This document shows, piece after piece, positions 6,047 through 13,708 of a DNA stretch of 18,182 bases (within the stretch, counting starts at the first letter, position 1; every line of letters starts with the position of its first letter). The translations under genes were made by a program, and so were the position numbers. This DNA is from Candidatus Saccharimonadota bacterium. Its GTDB lineage: Bacteria > Patescibacteriota > Saccharimonadia > Saccharimonadales > UBA10212. The stretch spans positions 1 through 18,182 of the forward strand of contig JAQGHE010000021.1 in the NCBI GenBank assembly GCA_028288985.1, read 5' to 3'. Below the pieces are notes generated by a model. It worked only from the letters and a program-made list of their open reading frames with translations, made no database searches and was not told the DNA's origin.

Positions 6047-6574
6047 ATGCTCAAACTCAGCGCCAGTCTGAAGAATCTCAATGTTATTAGCTTGCGAAGC
6101 AGCGGGGTAGTGGCTATTGCACTGGAGCCGATTATCAATCCTCACAACCTGAAAATTATAGGCTGGTGGTGCAAGAGTCCGATGAGCACCAAGAACCTGG
6201 TGCTGCTATCCGATGACATCCGAGACCGGCTGACAAACGGCCTAGCAATTAATGACGAGGATGAACTCTGTGCGCCCGAAGATCTAGTGCGCCATAAAGA
6301 AACCTTGGATATAAACTTTGATCTTTCCGGCAAGACCGTGAAAACTAAGCGCAGCAAATTGGGCAAAGTGCAGGATTTTAGTTATAACGACGGCATGTTC
6401 GTCCAAAAGTTATACGTGGAGCGCCCGATTACAAAGGTTTTTGCTGCCGAAGATACATTGATAATCGACCGCAACCAGATTCTGGAAGTTACAGATAATT
6501 ATATTTTGATCAAAGATTCAGAAGTAAAAAGTACTGAGGGCAAATTTGCCAGAGCGCCCGCAGGCGCCGCTTAA
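6047..6574 (+). CDS. PRC-barrel domain protein
   Basis: A 175-residue cytosolic protein without signal peptide or membrane helix. It resembles PRC-barrel proteins, small beta-barrels that act as protein- or RNA-binding adaptors (as in RimM and photosynthetic reaction centre H). Two barrel-like halves are suggested: one around NLKIIGWWCKS to LLSDDIRD, with the interior stretch ending in EDELCAPEDLV, and a second around GKVQDFSYNDGMFVQKLYVE to DRNQILEVTDNYILIKD. The reading frame is open to an earlier ATG at 5993, but I chose ATG 6047 because a TATACT box lies 6 nt before it and the earlier start would put the promoter inside the gene. It is convergent with recX, and their stop codons overlap by 2 nt. 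The domain call is moderately sure; the role is unknown. Confidence 0.75.
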   Translation: MLKLSASLKNLNVISLRSSGVVAIALEPIINPHNLKIIGWWCKSPMSTKNLVLLSDDIRDRLTNGLAINDEDELCAPEDLVRHKETLDINFDLSGKTVKTKRSKLGKVQDFSYNDGMFVQKLYVERPITKVFAAEDTLIIDRNQILEVTDNYILIKDSEVKSTEGKFARAPAGAA

Positions 6575-7182
6575 TCTTGCGTAATATCTTTCGCTAAATG
6601 CTTTTTAACAATGTCATAGCTAAATCCTTGACTTGTTAAGTATTTAGCCAGCTTTAAATTATCATCTTTATACCTGGGTTGTTTTTGTTTTTTAGTGATC
6701 AACTCTTTAAGGGCCGCTTCTTCGTTAATGTCATCGCTTTGCATGGCTTCAGCAAGCGCTTCCCCGGCTATCCCCTTTCCAAGCAGTTCTGAGCGGATGG
6801 CCCGCGGGCTCTTGCTTCTTCGCTGCCGCATCTCGATGAACCAGGCGGCAAACTTGGCATCGTCCAAATAACCCTTTTGGCTGAATTCAGTAATTAACTG
6901 GTCTACCAGCTCCGCCTCCGTCTTTTTGCGGCGTAAATAATCCTTGAATTCCCTCGTGGAGTGCGGACGGCCCAGCAGCCATTCCAGGCTGCGCGACCGC
7001 AGCTTGCCGTCTTCTGAAATTTTCTTCAGCCGCTTTAAGTCGGCTTCAGACAGCTCTTGACCCTTCTTTAATTTTTCTTTTACTAACTCGTCCAGACTTA
7101 GCGAAAAAGTGTACTTCTCATCAACGAAAATGCTGACCCGCTCCGGGTTCTTAATTTGCTGCTTTATCGCCGTAATCTTCAT
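6571..7182 (-). CDS. recX: RecX, regulator of RecA
   Basis: RecX binds inside the groove of the RecA-DNA filament and limits RecA activity. At 203 residues it is within the family range. It is basic and helical, made of three-helix repeats; recognisable family segments are SLEWLLGRPHSTREFKDYL, the GYLDDAKFAAWFIEMR region and the following SKSPRAIRSELLGKGI, and the last repeat near KLAKYLTSQGFSYDIVKKHL. The ATG overlaps the stop of the upstream membrane-protein gene by 4 nt, so it is coupled to it. It lies in the recA operon, but two other genes separate it from recA. The stop codon overlaps that of the convergent PRC-barrel gene. Confidence 0.93.
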   Translation of the reverse strand: MKITAIKQQIKNPERVSIFVDEKYTFSLSLDELVKEKLKKGQELSEADLKRLKKISEDGKLRSRSLEWLLGRPHSTREFKDYLRRKKTEAELVDQLITEFSQKGYLDDAKFAAWFIEMRQRRSKSPRAIRSELLGKGIAGEALAEAMQSDDINEEAALKELITKKQKQPRYKDDNLKLAKYLTSQGFSYDIVKKHLAKDITQD

Positions 7183-7643
7183 CTGTTGATATTGCTAATT
7201 AGGGCTATAAGAATAGTTGCCCATGCAAGTTCACCGATAATTCCCTGAGGCGTGGCAGACCATTGAACAAATTTGTGAAGACGGGTGAGGTGCCCGTAAC
7301 GAATTTTTTTATTCTGCACCCGCTGAACGTAACCAAAGTAGTAGGCCCAAACGATATCAGGACTAGCCGCAGCCGCCATGCATCCCCAGATTATCCATTT
7401 CTGAGAGGGAAATAGATAGGCTAACACAATCATCAGGGTTAATGACAAAATTGCATCAATTGCCAAAACTACATTGAACCTTCTATGCAGCACGTACTCG
7501 TCGTGCTTCCCGGCGAAATAGTCAAAGTGCGGCACTGCGTCTTGAATATAATGGCTAGCGAAACTTAAGGGGACAGCCAAAACGGGATTTTTGACCGTTA
7601 GGGCAATTGCTGCTCCGGTTAAGCCGTGGTTAAGCCCTGTCAT
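7179..7643 (-). CDS. DUF457-like integral membrane protein (putative metal-dependent hydrolase fold)
   Basis: A 154-residue protein with about four hydrophobic segments (about 7-30, 58-78, 82-104, 134-150). A pattern of conserved-looking histidines and aspartates fits the YdjM/DUF457 family of membrane proteins sometimes labelled metal-dependent hydrolases: H6 in NHGLTGAA, then H31, D35, H39 and D41 in SHYIQDAVPHFDYF, H53, PD at 95-96, and H118/H123 near the C-terminal side. No activity is proven for the family as far as I can rely on. It lies between the dehydrogenase and recX genes. Its ATG at 7641-7643 touches the upstream stop, and it overlaps recX by 4 nt, so it is part of the recA operon by arrangement. 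Functional connection to recombination is not evident. Confidence 0.65.
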   Translation of the reverse strand: MTGLNHGLTGAAIALTVKNPVLAVPLSFASHYIQDAVPHFDYFAGKHDEYVLHRRFNVVLAIDAILSLTLMIVLAYLFPSQKWIIWGCMAAAASPDIVWAYYFGYVQRVQNKKIRYGHLTRLHKFVQWSATPQGIIGELAWATILIALISNINR

Positions 7644-8299
7644 TATTTCCTGTTGACGATTACTTCGCTGACTTCCATACTTTTTGGAAGCTCTAAAATC
7701 TGCACCATGAACCGGGCCATATCTTCAGCCGTCATCCATGAGCCCTCAGCCGTACTGTCCACACCGGTAGCCTTTTCGAACAATTTCGTCTTGAAACCTC
7801 CCGGGCAGAAGCTAATGACACGGCACGGAAACTTCTTTAGTTCCACCTGCAAATTAGCGCTGAAGCCGCGCACCGCCCACTTAGAGGCTCCATATGCAGC
7901 CTGATTCTCGTAGGCTTTAGTGCCGACCGTAGAGGCTACATTAACGATATCTGCTCCGTCCCGTTTGATTTTGTCTATTAATAGCGAAGTTAACAGTATG
8001 GGACCCGTAACATTTGTCGAGAATACCCGCTCGAGTTCTTTGGCCGTGATTTTATCAATTTCCTCGATGCTCAAAACCCCGGCGCAGTTAATCAAAGCCT
8101 CCAGCTTTTCATCCATTTGATTAATTTTTTGGGCGGCGGCTTCAATACTCTCCGGGCTGGTTAAGTCCGTTTCGATGGTTTCTACTTCTTCCAGCTGCGA
8201 AGGGTTGCGAGAGAGACCTACAACTTTTTTGTTCTTTTCGCTAAACAATTTAGCTAGTTCTCCGCCCAAACCTCCGCTGGCACCTGTTATGACTATCAT
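7643..8299 (-). CDS. Short-chain dehydrogenase/reductase
   Basis: A 218-residue classical-type SDR oxidoreductase. Visible motifs: the nucleotide-binding TGASGGLG (5-12), an acidic D45 after the third strand, NCAG (71-74), the catalytic serine S123 in NVAST, and the active-site pair Y136/K140 in YGASK, followed by the PGGFKT loop (166-171). R31 directly after the second strand (LSRNP) hints at NADP(H) preference. The substrate cannot be read from the sequence. At 218 residues it is slightly shorter than the usual 240-250. The ATG follows a GGAG Shine-Dalgarno that lies in the last codons of recA, and only 2 nt separate the recA stop from this start, so it is cotranscribed with recA. Confidence 0.9.
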   Translation of the reverse strand: MIVITGASGGLGGELAKLFSEKNKKVVGLSRNPSQLEEVETIETDLTSPESIEAAAQKINQMDEKLEALINCAGVLSIEEIDKITAKELERVFSTNVTGPILLTSLLIDKIKRDGADIVNVASTVGTKAYENQAAYGASKWAVRGFSANLQVELKKFPCRVISFCPGGFKTKLFEKATGVDSTAEGSWMTAEDMARFMVQILELPKSMEVSEVIVNRK

Positions 8300-8301
8300 T
8301 A

Positions 8302-9330
8302 CTACTCCTGGATAGCGGCGGCGCGGACAAGAGCCGAAATTTCTTCGAGAACTTTGGGGTTTTCTTTCAAGTAATTTTTGGCGGCTTCGCGGCCCTGACC
8401 GATTTTTTCTTCTTTATATTCAAACCAGGCACCGGCCTTGCCTACGATTTCAGCGTTGGTAGCCAGATCCAGCACGTCACCCTCGCGGCTGATACCCTGG
8501 TTATACATAATGTCGAACTCGGCTTCGCGGAAAGGCGGAGCGACCTTATTTTTGACTACCTTAACGCGGGCTCGGTTGCCGATGACGGCGTCGCCGGATT
8601 TGATTTGAGAGATTCTGCGAATATCCATACGCACGCTGGCATAAAACTTCAGGGCGTTGCCGCCGGTTGTCGTTTCCGGGTTGCCAAACATAATGCCAAT
8701 CTTCATACGCAGCTGATTGACGAAGATAACCGTAGTCTTACTGCGGCTGATCACGCCGGTAAGTTTGCGCAGAGCTTGGCTCATCAGACGGGCCTGCAGA
8801 CCCATGTGGGCATCGCCCATATCGCCCTCAATTTCGGCCTGCGGTACTAGCGCGGCCACAGAGTCTACTACGATAATATCTACGGCGTTGCTGCGGACCA
8901 GAGCCTCAACGACTTCCAGGGCTTGCTCGCCGCTGTCGGGTTGAGAAATAAGCAGGCTGTCGGTCTGAACACCCAGGCGCGCGGCGTAAGACGGGTCTAG
9001 GGCGTGCTCGGCATCCACATAAGCTGCCGTGCCGCCGTTCTTTTGAACTTCAGCCACGGCATGAAGACACAGCGTTGTTTTGCCGGAGCTTTCCGGCCCG
9101 TAAATTTCAATAATGCGTCCGCGCGGAATGCCGCCGCCAAGGGCTATATCCAGGCCCAGACTGCCGGTGGAAATAGTTTCCACGTTAACTTTGTGAGCAT
9201 CACCAAGGCGCATGATTGATCCCTTGCCGAACTGTTTTTCGATCTGGTCAACCGCCAATTGCAGGGCTTGGCTTTTGCCGCTAGGTTCTACCGGATTGTT
9301 AGTTTTTTTGGCTTTAGTCTTGTCCGCCAC
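8302..9330 (-). CDS. recA: RecA recombinase
   Basis: The DNA strand-exchange protein of homologous recombination and repair. 342 residues, normal length. Walker A GPESSGKT is at 78-85, the catalytic glutamate E108 is in DAEHALDP, Walker B IIVVDS is at 152-157, and the DNA-binding loop and allosteric region (NQLRMKIGIMFGNPETTTGG) is at 205-224. A short basic N-terminal extension (KTKAKKTNN) precedes the helix, and the C-terminus lacks the long acidic tail of Escherichia coli RecA. The start is GTG at 9328-9330, preceded by an AAGGGG Shine-Dalgarno with 6-nt spacing. It is the first gene of an operon with the dehydrogenase, the membrane protein and recX, and has its own extended -10 promoter with a dyad over the -35 region. 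Confidence 0.98.
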   Translation of the reverse strand: MADKTKAKKTNNPVEPSGKSQALQLAVDQIEKQFGKGSIMRLGDAHKVNVETISTGSLGLDIALGGGIPRGRIIEIYGPESSGKTTLCLHAVAEVQKNGGTAAYVDAEHALDPSYAARLGVQTDSLLISQPDSGEQALEVVEALVRSNAVDIIVVDSVAALVPQAEIEGDMGDAHMGLQARLMSQALRKLTGVISRSKTTVIFVNQLRMKIGIMFGNPETTTGGNALKFYASVRMDIRRISQIKSGDAVIGNRARVKVVKNKVAPPFREAEFDIMYNQGISREGDVLDLATNAEIVGKAGAWFEYKEEKIGQGREAAKNYLKENPKVLEEISALVRAAAIQE

Positions 9331-9370
9331 TTTATACCCCTTTGCTTACTCGCCTTATAGTTTCCTAAAT

Positions 9371-9379
9371 AGTATACCA
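9371..9379 (-). promoter_or_regulatory. Extended -10 promoter of recA
   Basis: The minus strand reads TGGTATACT, an extended -10 of the same type as at tRNA-Pro. The -10 ends 40 nt before the GTG, giving a leader of roughly 33 nt with the Shine-Dalgarno. The -35 is weak (TTTTAT at 16 nt). Confidence 0.6.
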
Positions 9380-9387
9380 AGGGTGCT

Positions 9388-9409
9388 AAGCATAAAATTG
9401 CTTATGCTT
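9388..9409. promoter_or_regulatory. Dyad overlapping the recA -35 region, candidate operator
   Basis: AAGCATAA (9388-9395) and TTATGCTT (9402-9409) form a perfect 8-bp inverted repeat around six bases. The -35 position relative to the -10 at 9371-9376 falls inside it, as expected for a repressor site. It is not followed by a T-run on the minus strand, so it is not a terminator. It does not match the Gram-positive GAAC-N4-GTTC LexA box. Confidence 0.4.
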
Positions 9410-9467
9410 TCCCAGCATGAAGGAGTGCCGGAGCCGGCAACGCTGTGATTCGCTGGTCATAGGTCTG

Positions 9468-10031
9468 TTAGAAGAAGGGAGATTTGGTACCGCAATTAAT
9501 GCAATACGCCGGATAATCAATCGGCTTATCGTGGTGTGCCCGGCAGGGCCCTTTGATACAGAAATATACGGAGCTGTAGGAATCCCACGAACTTGTTACC
9601 CAGCTTTCTTTAGGAAAGTTCTTTTTACATGTGGCGTCGTCCCCGGCGTTGCAGAAGCGGATGCTTATTTGGATGATGCCAAGATCGTCCCAGCGGTCAT
9701 AATCATAAATGCTGCCCGGCCACGGCGCGTTGGGCCATACATTATTGACGCCTTGCTGCAGGAATTCCTGCGTACCGGGAGGGATACCTCTCGCTACATC
9801 CGCCGGATAGTCGTTATATTTTGATACGTATAAAGTCAGGGCATTGCCCATGGTGTGTAATTCTGATGTGGCGCGCGTTAAATACGTACGCTCCCGATAG
9901 TTGGGCACAGCTACGGAATAGGTAATGGCCGCAATAATCCCGATGACGGATATGATTATTATAAGCTCAACAAGAGTGAAGCCCCGGACCGCCCGCGGCA
10001 TAACCCTCGACCGAATCTTGGCAAGGCGCAT
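9468..10031 (-). CDS. Type IV prepilin, cysteine-rich C-terminus
   Basis: A 187-residue pilin-like protein. The class III signal peptide ends in VRG followed by FTLVE (cleavage after G17, glutamate at mature position 5), with a hydrophobic N-terminal helix and the YRER and ELHTMGNAL segments usual for pseudopilin-type globular domains. The C-terminal part carries six cysteines: an FCN-to-TCK pair, then CIKGPC, then CINC close to the end, which suggests disulfides or a bound metal. I chose ATG 10031 because TAGAAT ends 7 nt upstream (leaderless geometry); 10040 and 10001 (a seven-residue leader) are alternatives. It diverges from pilB with a 49-nt gap, and belongs to the pilus system as a minor pilin or alternative major pilin. 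Confidence 0.88.
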   Translation of the reverse strand: MRLAKIRSRVMPRAVRGFTLVELIIIISVIGIIAAITYSVAVPNYRERTYLTRATSELHTMGNALTLYVSKYNDYPADVARGIPPGTQEFLQQGVNNVWPNAPWPGSIYDYDRWDDLGIIQISIRFCNAGDDATCKKNFPKESWVTSSWDSYSSVYFCIKGPCRAHHDKPIDYPAYCINCGTKSPFF

Positions 10032-10038
10032 ATACCCC

Positions 10039-10074
10039 ATTCTACACCGTTAAGCATAAGTTTTAAGTTATACT
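10039..10074. promoter_or_regulatory. Divergent promoters of the minus-strand prepilin and pilB
   Basis: On the plus strand TATACT (10069-10074) ends 6 nt before the pilB ATG. On the minus strand TAGAAT (10039-10044) ends 7 nt before the prepilin ATG at 10031, with TTAAAA 16 nt further upstream (about 10061-10066). Neither gene has a well-placed Shine-Dalgarno, so both mRNAs look leaderless. The motif TTAAGCATAAG lies between them. Confidence 0.5.
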
Positions 10075-10080
10075 TGGTTT

Positions 10081-11853
10081 ATGCGTATTAGTGACAGCCT
10101 TGTGCTCGATTTGCTTCATGATAGCCACAAGGTTACTCCCGAAGAAATCAGGGCTCTGCAGGAACAACAAAGAACTGAGAAGACAAGCCTCCAGGACGTG
10201 GTGCTGGAAAATAATACCCTGACCGAGAAGGATCTTACCCAGCTTTATGCCGTTAAAATCGATGTCCCTTTTGTAGAGATTACTCCGCGTAACCTGCGCA
10301 AAGAGGTCCTGAACCTTATCCCTGAACATATCGCCCGCCAGTATAACAGCGTGCTTTTCGACGTTGGGCAGGACGGCAGCAAGCATCTGGCCATGGAAGA
10401 CCCTGATGATGTCCAGGCTTTTAACTTTCTGCAAAAACAGTTGGGCAGCAACATCCACGTCTACATCGCCATGCGATCTAACATACTGGCGTCTCTGGAT
10501 CAGTACCGCGGGAACATCGGCAATGAACTGACTGAGGTAATCGCCAGCGAGCAGTCATCGGCGCCGGCCGAAGAGGAAGTTTCCGAGGAAGAAGTCGCTG
10601 AGGACAGCCCGGTTGCCAAAACGGTGAACCTGATTATTGAGTATGCTATCAAGCAAGGCGCCAGCGACATACATGTAGAGCCGCGCGAAGACTTCGTTTC
10701 CATCCGCTACCGCGTGGATGGCCAACTGCGCGAGACCAATAAGCTGCCCAAAAAAGTGCTGGCGGCGTTAGTCAGCCGCATCAAAATTCTATCCAATTTG
10801 AAAATCGATGAACGCCGCATGCCCCAGGACGGACGCTTTAAGGTCACCCTTGGCAGCGGGCAGTACGCCCTGCGAGTCAGCACACTGCCGATCGCCGACG
10901 GCGAAAAAGTGGTAATGCGTATCCTGAACGAATCCACCAAAGCCTCCACCCTGCAGGAGCTGGGCTACTGGGGGAGCAACCTGGAACACCTGGAAAACGC
11001 CCTCACCCGCCCTCACGGCATGATCTTATTTACCGGCCCTACCGGCTCCGGAAAAAGCACCAGCCTTTTCAGTATCTTGAGCCGGTTGAACCAGCCGGCC
11101 GTCAACATCAGCACGATTGAGGACCCCGTGGAATATAAAATCCAAGGAGTCAACCAAGTGCAAGTGAATCCTGTGGCCGGCATGACTTTCGCCAATGGTC
11201 TGCGGGCCCTGCTGCGCCAGGACCCCAACATCATCATGGTAGGAGAGATCCGCGACGGCGAAACCGCACGGCTGGCGATACAGGCCGCCCTAACAGGCCA
11301 CCTGGTGTTTTCCACATTGCACACCAACAACGCCGCCACTACTCTGCCCCGCTTGCTGGATATGGGCATCGAGCCGTTTTTAATCGCCAGTACGGTCCGG
11401 GCCGTCGTAGGCCAGCGTCTGGTGCGCCGACTGCTTCCGGAGAGTATGGAGGCCTACACGCCAGATGAATCCACGGTGAAGCGTATAGAGGCCGCCTTTG
11501 ATCTGGGCGACAATCCTGATACCAAAAAGAGAATCCACGCCCTGGAACTACAGGCTAAAAACTCCGGTATCGGCGCCGACCCGGAACTCTCAACATCGGA
11601 AGATACCATCACCAAGCTATGGCGAATCAGCGGCGAAGCCGGCAGTTCTTTCCGCGGCCGGCTGGGTATTTATGAAGTTTTGCCGATGAGCACCGCTATT
11701 CAAAAATTGGTCATCAGCGGCGCCAGCAGCGAGGAGATTCAGGACGCGGCAGTCAAAGACGGCATGGTAACCATGCAGACCGACGGATTTATAAAATCCC
11801 TGCGGGGACAAACCACCTTAGAGGAAATAATGAGAGTCACCAGCGAGCGTTAA
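10081..11853 (+). CDS. pilB: Type IV pilus assembly ATPase PilB (GspE family)
   Basis: The cytoplasmic hexameric ATPase that powers pilus extension. 590 residues. An N-terminal GspE/MshEN-like domain (about 1-140), an acidic EEEVSEEEVAED linker (164-175), the N2 domain (about 178-285) and the C-terminal ATPase. Motifs: Walker A GPTGSGKST (319-327), Asp box TIEDPVEY (345-352), Walker B DPNIIMVGEIRD (381-392), His box GHLVFSTLHTN (406-416). The four-cysteine zinc motif found in most PilB/GspE proteins after the RLVR segment is missing: the corresponding stretch (447-525) has no cysteine, and GSS stands where GC-type residues usually occur. The ATG has no Shine-Dalgarno but a TATACT 6 nt upstream. 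The stop codon directly abuts the pilC ATG. Confidence 0.95.
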   Translation: MRISDSLVLDLLHDSHKVTPEEIRALQEQQRTEKTSLQDVVLENNTLTEKDLTQLYAVKIDVPFVEITPRNLRKEVLNLIPEHIARQYNSVLFDVGQDGSKHLAMEDPDDVQAFNFLQKQLGSNIHVYIAMRSNILASLDQYRGNIGNELTEVIASEQSSAPAEEEVSEEEVAEDSPVAKTVNLIIEYAIKQGASDIHVEPREDFVSIRYRVDGQLRETNKLPKKVLAALVSRIKILSNLKIDERRMPQDGRFKVTLGSGQYALRVSTLPIADGEKVVMRILNESTKASTLQELGYWGSNLEHLENALTRPHGMILFTGPTGSGKSTSLFSILSRLNQPAVNISTIEDPVEYKIQGVNQVQVNPVAGMTFANGLRALLRQDPNIIMVGEIRDGETARLAIQAALTGHLVFSTLHTNNAATTLPRLLDMGIEPFLIASTVRAVVGQRLVRRLLPESMEAYTPDESTVKRIEAAFDLGDNPDTKKRIHALELQAKNSGIGADPELSTSEDTITKLWRISGEAGSSFRGRLGIYEVLPMSTAIQKLVISGASSEEIQDAAVKDGMVTMQTDGFIKSLRGQTTLEEIMRVTSER

Positions 11854-13074
11854 ATGACCGAGTTTGCCTATAGCGTAGTTAATAAAGACGGCCAGCATAT
11901 TACCGGTGTGGTCAGCGCTCCAAATCGCGAGGATGCCCTAACTAACCTAAGGAACCAGGGGCACCGCCCGCTGACTATAAAAGAAGCCGGTGCCAGTAAG
12001 TCCAAGGCCCTAAGCTTTGGGGGTAAAAAGGTCAAGCTGCGCGACCTGGTGGTTTTTACCCGCGAGCTGTCTACCATGATAAGCGCCGGCGTGCCTCTGC
12101 CGCGGGGGCTGTCTACTCTGTCAGATCAATCCGAGAATAAATACTTTAAGAGCGTGATAACCGGCATTAACCGCGACGTCGAGGCCGGTACGGCTCTGGC
12201 TGATGCTCTGGGCAAATACCCCAATGTATTCAATGAGGTCTACGTAAACATGGTGCGTGCCGGTGAAACCGGAGGAATTTTAGATGACATCCTAAAGCGG
12301 CTGGCTACCCAGGTGGAAAAGGAGGCCTCCATGCGCAAAAAGATCCGCTCGGCGATGGCTTACCCGATGGTAATATTAGCCGTAACAGTCATCGCCTTTT
12401 TTGGCATCATGCTCTTCGTGCTGCCCAAAATCGGCAAGATCATCAAAGATTTGGGCGGCCCCGACGCCAAGCTGCCCATCTACTCGCAGATGATGCTCAA
12501 CGCCAGCGCCTTTATGCAAAAAAACTTCATTTTCATAGCAATTATTATGATTGGGGGAAGCTGGGCCTTCCGCCGTTATATTAAGACCGAGAAAGGCAAA
12601 TATAAGTGGCACCTTTTTTTACTGAGGGTACCGATATTTGGAAAGATTGTCGCCAAAATTGCCATTGCCCGCTTTGCCCGGACCTTCGCTTCTTTGATGA
12701 CCTCCGGCGTAACCGTGCTGGACTCGCTGGAGGTGACCGGCAAAGCCGTGGGTAATAAGGTAATTCAAAAAGAACTTGAAGGCATAGCCGATAAAGTAAA
12801 GAACGGCCAGCCGCTAGGTAAGCAGCTCCTGGCCGCCAGCTTCTTCCCGCCGATCGTCGGCCAAATGATGAGTGTAGGCGAGGAGACCGGCAAGATCGGC
12901 GAGATTCTTATAAAAGTAGCCGACTTTTACGATGAAGAGGTAGACGCCGTCATTGACGGGCTGGCCAGCATCATCGAACCTTTGATGATTGTCGTGCTGG
13001 GCGGGCTGGTTGGTCTGATCGCGGCATCGGTGATGGGACCGATCGCCTCGCTATCCAAGAACATCGGTGGATAA
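11854..13074 (+). CDS. pilC: Type IV pilus inner-membrane platform protein PilC
   Basis: The polytopic membrane protein on which PilB acts during pilin insertion. 406 residues, normal length. An N-terminal segment (1-60, including FAYSVVNKDG and a RPLTIKE end) precedes two copies of the T2SSF domain (about 65-190 and 270-393). Each copy carries the family patterns: LSTMISAGVPL, then VRAGETGGILD in the first; FASLMTSGVTVLDSL, then VGEETGKIGEIL in the second. Membrane helices lie near 172-192, 225-240 and 375-397. It starts immediately after the pilB stop with no gap, so translation is probably coupled. Transcription likely stops or weakens after it, because the major pilin has its own strong promoter. 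Confidence 0.96.
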   Translation: MTEFAYSVVNKDGQHITGVVSAPNREDALTNLRNQGHRPLTIKEAGASKSKALSFGGKKVKLRDLVVFTRELSTMISAGVPLPRGLSTLSDQSENKYFKSVITGINRDVEAGTALADALGKYPNVFNEVYVNMVRAGETGGILDDILKRLATQVEKEASMRKKIRSAMAYPMVILAVTVIAFFGIMLFVLPKIGKIIKDLGGPDAKLPIYSQMMLNASAFMQKNFIFIAIIMIGGSWAFRRYIKTEKGKYKWHLFLLRVPIFGKIVAKIAIARFARTFASLMTSGVTVLDSLEVTGKAVGNKVIQKELEGIADKVKNGQPLGKQLLAASFFPPIVGQMMSVGEETGKIGEILIKVADFYDEEVDAVIDGLASIIEPLMIVVLGGLVGLIAASVMGPIASLSKNIGG

Positions 13075-13092
13075 ACTGAAACCGTGTTTGTC

Positions 13093-13120
13093 TTGACAAC
13101 AATACGCTCATGTTTATAAT
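13093..13120 (+). promoter_or_regulatory. Consensus promoter of the major pilin
   Basis: TTGACA (13093-13098) and TATAAT (13115-13120), both perfect, are 16 nt apart. Transcription should start near 13127, giving a leader of about 62 nt. Half-sites GTTC (13124-13127), GAAC (13132-13135) and GTTC (13141-13144) lie at and just after the start. Confidence 0.9.
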
Positions 13121-13188
13121 CATGTTCAGAAGAACAAAACGTTCTCTTTAAAAATAGTTAAAAATTTAATAAGAAGGGTGGGACCTCA

Positions 13189-13653
13189 ATGATCTCCTTA
13201 AAGAAAAAAGCGGCAAGCGGTTTTACAATCGTAGAACTCTTGATCGTAATCGTAGTTATCGGTATTTTGGCCGCTTTGGTTGTAACTACTTATAACGGTA
13301 TCCAGCAGAAAGCTCGGGACACGGAACGTAAGACTGACATTAACGCACTGCATAGCCAAATCGAGGCTTATCAGGCTCAGAACGGCAAGTACCCGACTCT
13401 AGCTAATATGAATGATAAAACGGCCAGCACTGGCTTCCGCGCAGCAAATCTAAAGGGACTGGATAACGCGGCCTTTGTCGATCCTAAGGGTGGCGGCAGC
13501 GACTCATTAGTAGCTGCTCCTGCTGCTAACGCCTACGCCTACGTACCGGCTCCAACCGGTTGTGACAACGGCACAGGCGGCGACTGTACCAGCTATAAAC
13601 TGACAGCCACGCTTGAAGCCGGCGGCACATACGATAAGCAGTCATTGAACTAA
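13189..13653 (+). CDS. pilA: Major type IV pilin
   Basis: A 154-residue prepilin. A short basic leader ends in AASG, then FTIVELLIVIVVIGILAAL: cleavage by prepilin peptidase after G11, phenylalanine at +1 (N-methylated in the family), glutamate E16 at +5. The helix continues through YNGIQQKARDTERKTDINAL; the globular part is small, with GKYPT (66-70), a glycine-rich loop (about 100-105) and two cysteines (C125 and C133) that likely form the C-terminal disulfide loop. The ATG follows GGGTGGGA at a usable distance. The gene is monocistronic: a consensus promoter lies upstream and a strong terminator downstream, the pattern expected for the abundant shaft subunit. I infer major-subunit status from this and from its size; proof would need protein data. 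Confidence 0.88.
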   Translation: MISLKKKAASGFTIVELLIVIVVIGILAALVVTTYNGIQQKARDTERKTDINALHSQIEAYQAQNGKYPTLANMNDKTASTGFRAANLKGLDNAAFVDPKGGGSDSLVAAPAANAYAYVPAPTGCDNGTGGDCTSYKLTATLEAGGTYDKQSLN

Positions 13654-13680
13654 ACCTGAAATTAAAACGGTTCACACTTA

Positions 13681-13708
13681 AACCCCGGGTTTCCCGGGGT
13701 TTTCGTTT
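13681..13708 (+). terminator. Strong intrinsic terminator after the major pilin
   Basis: Perfect 9-bp, GC-rich arms AACCCCGGG (13681-13689) and CCCGGGGTT (13693-13701) with a 3-nt loop are followed by a T-rich tail (TTTCGTTT). It separates pilA from the downstream minor pilin genes. Confidence 0.93.

Noticed and set aside
9429..9442. Hairpin TGCCG-GCTC-CGGCA after the minus-strand prepilin
   Set aside because: Only a 5-bp stem and no T-tract, so not a convincing terminator.
10063..10458. Minus-strand frame covering the start of pilB
   Set aside because: It runs over the divergent promoter and opposite well-conserved pilB sequence.
13132..13144. LexA box (GAAC-N4-GTTC) in the pilin leader
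   Set aside because: The spacing is five bases rather than four, and a pilin gene is not an expected SOS target; listed only as a general dyad.
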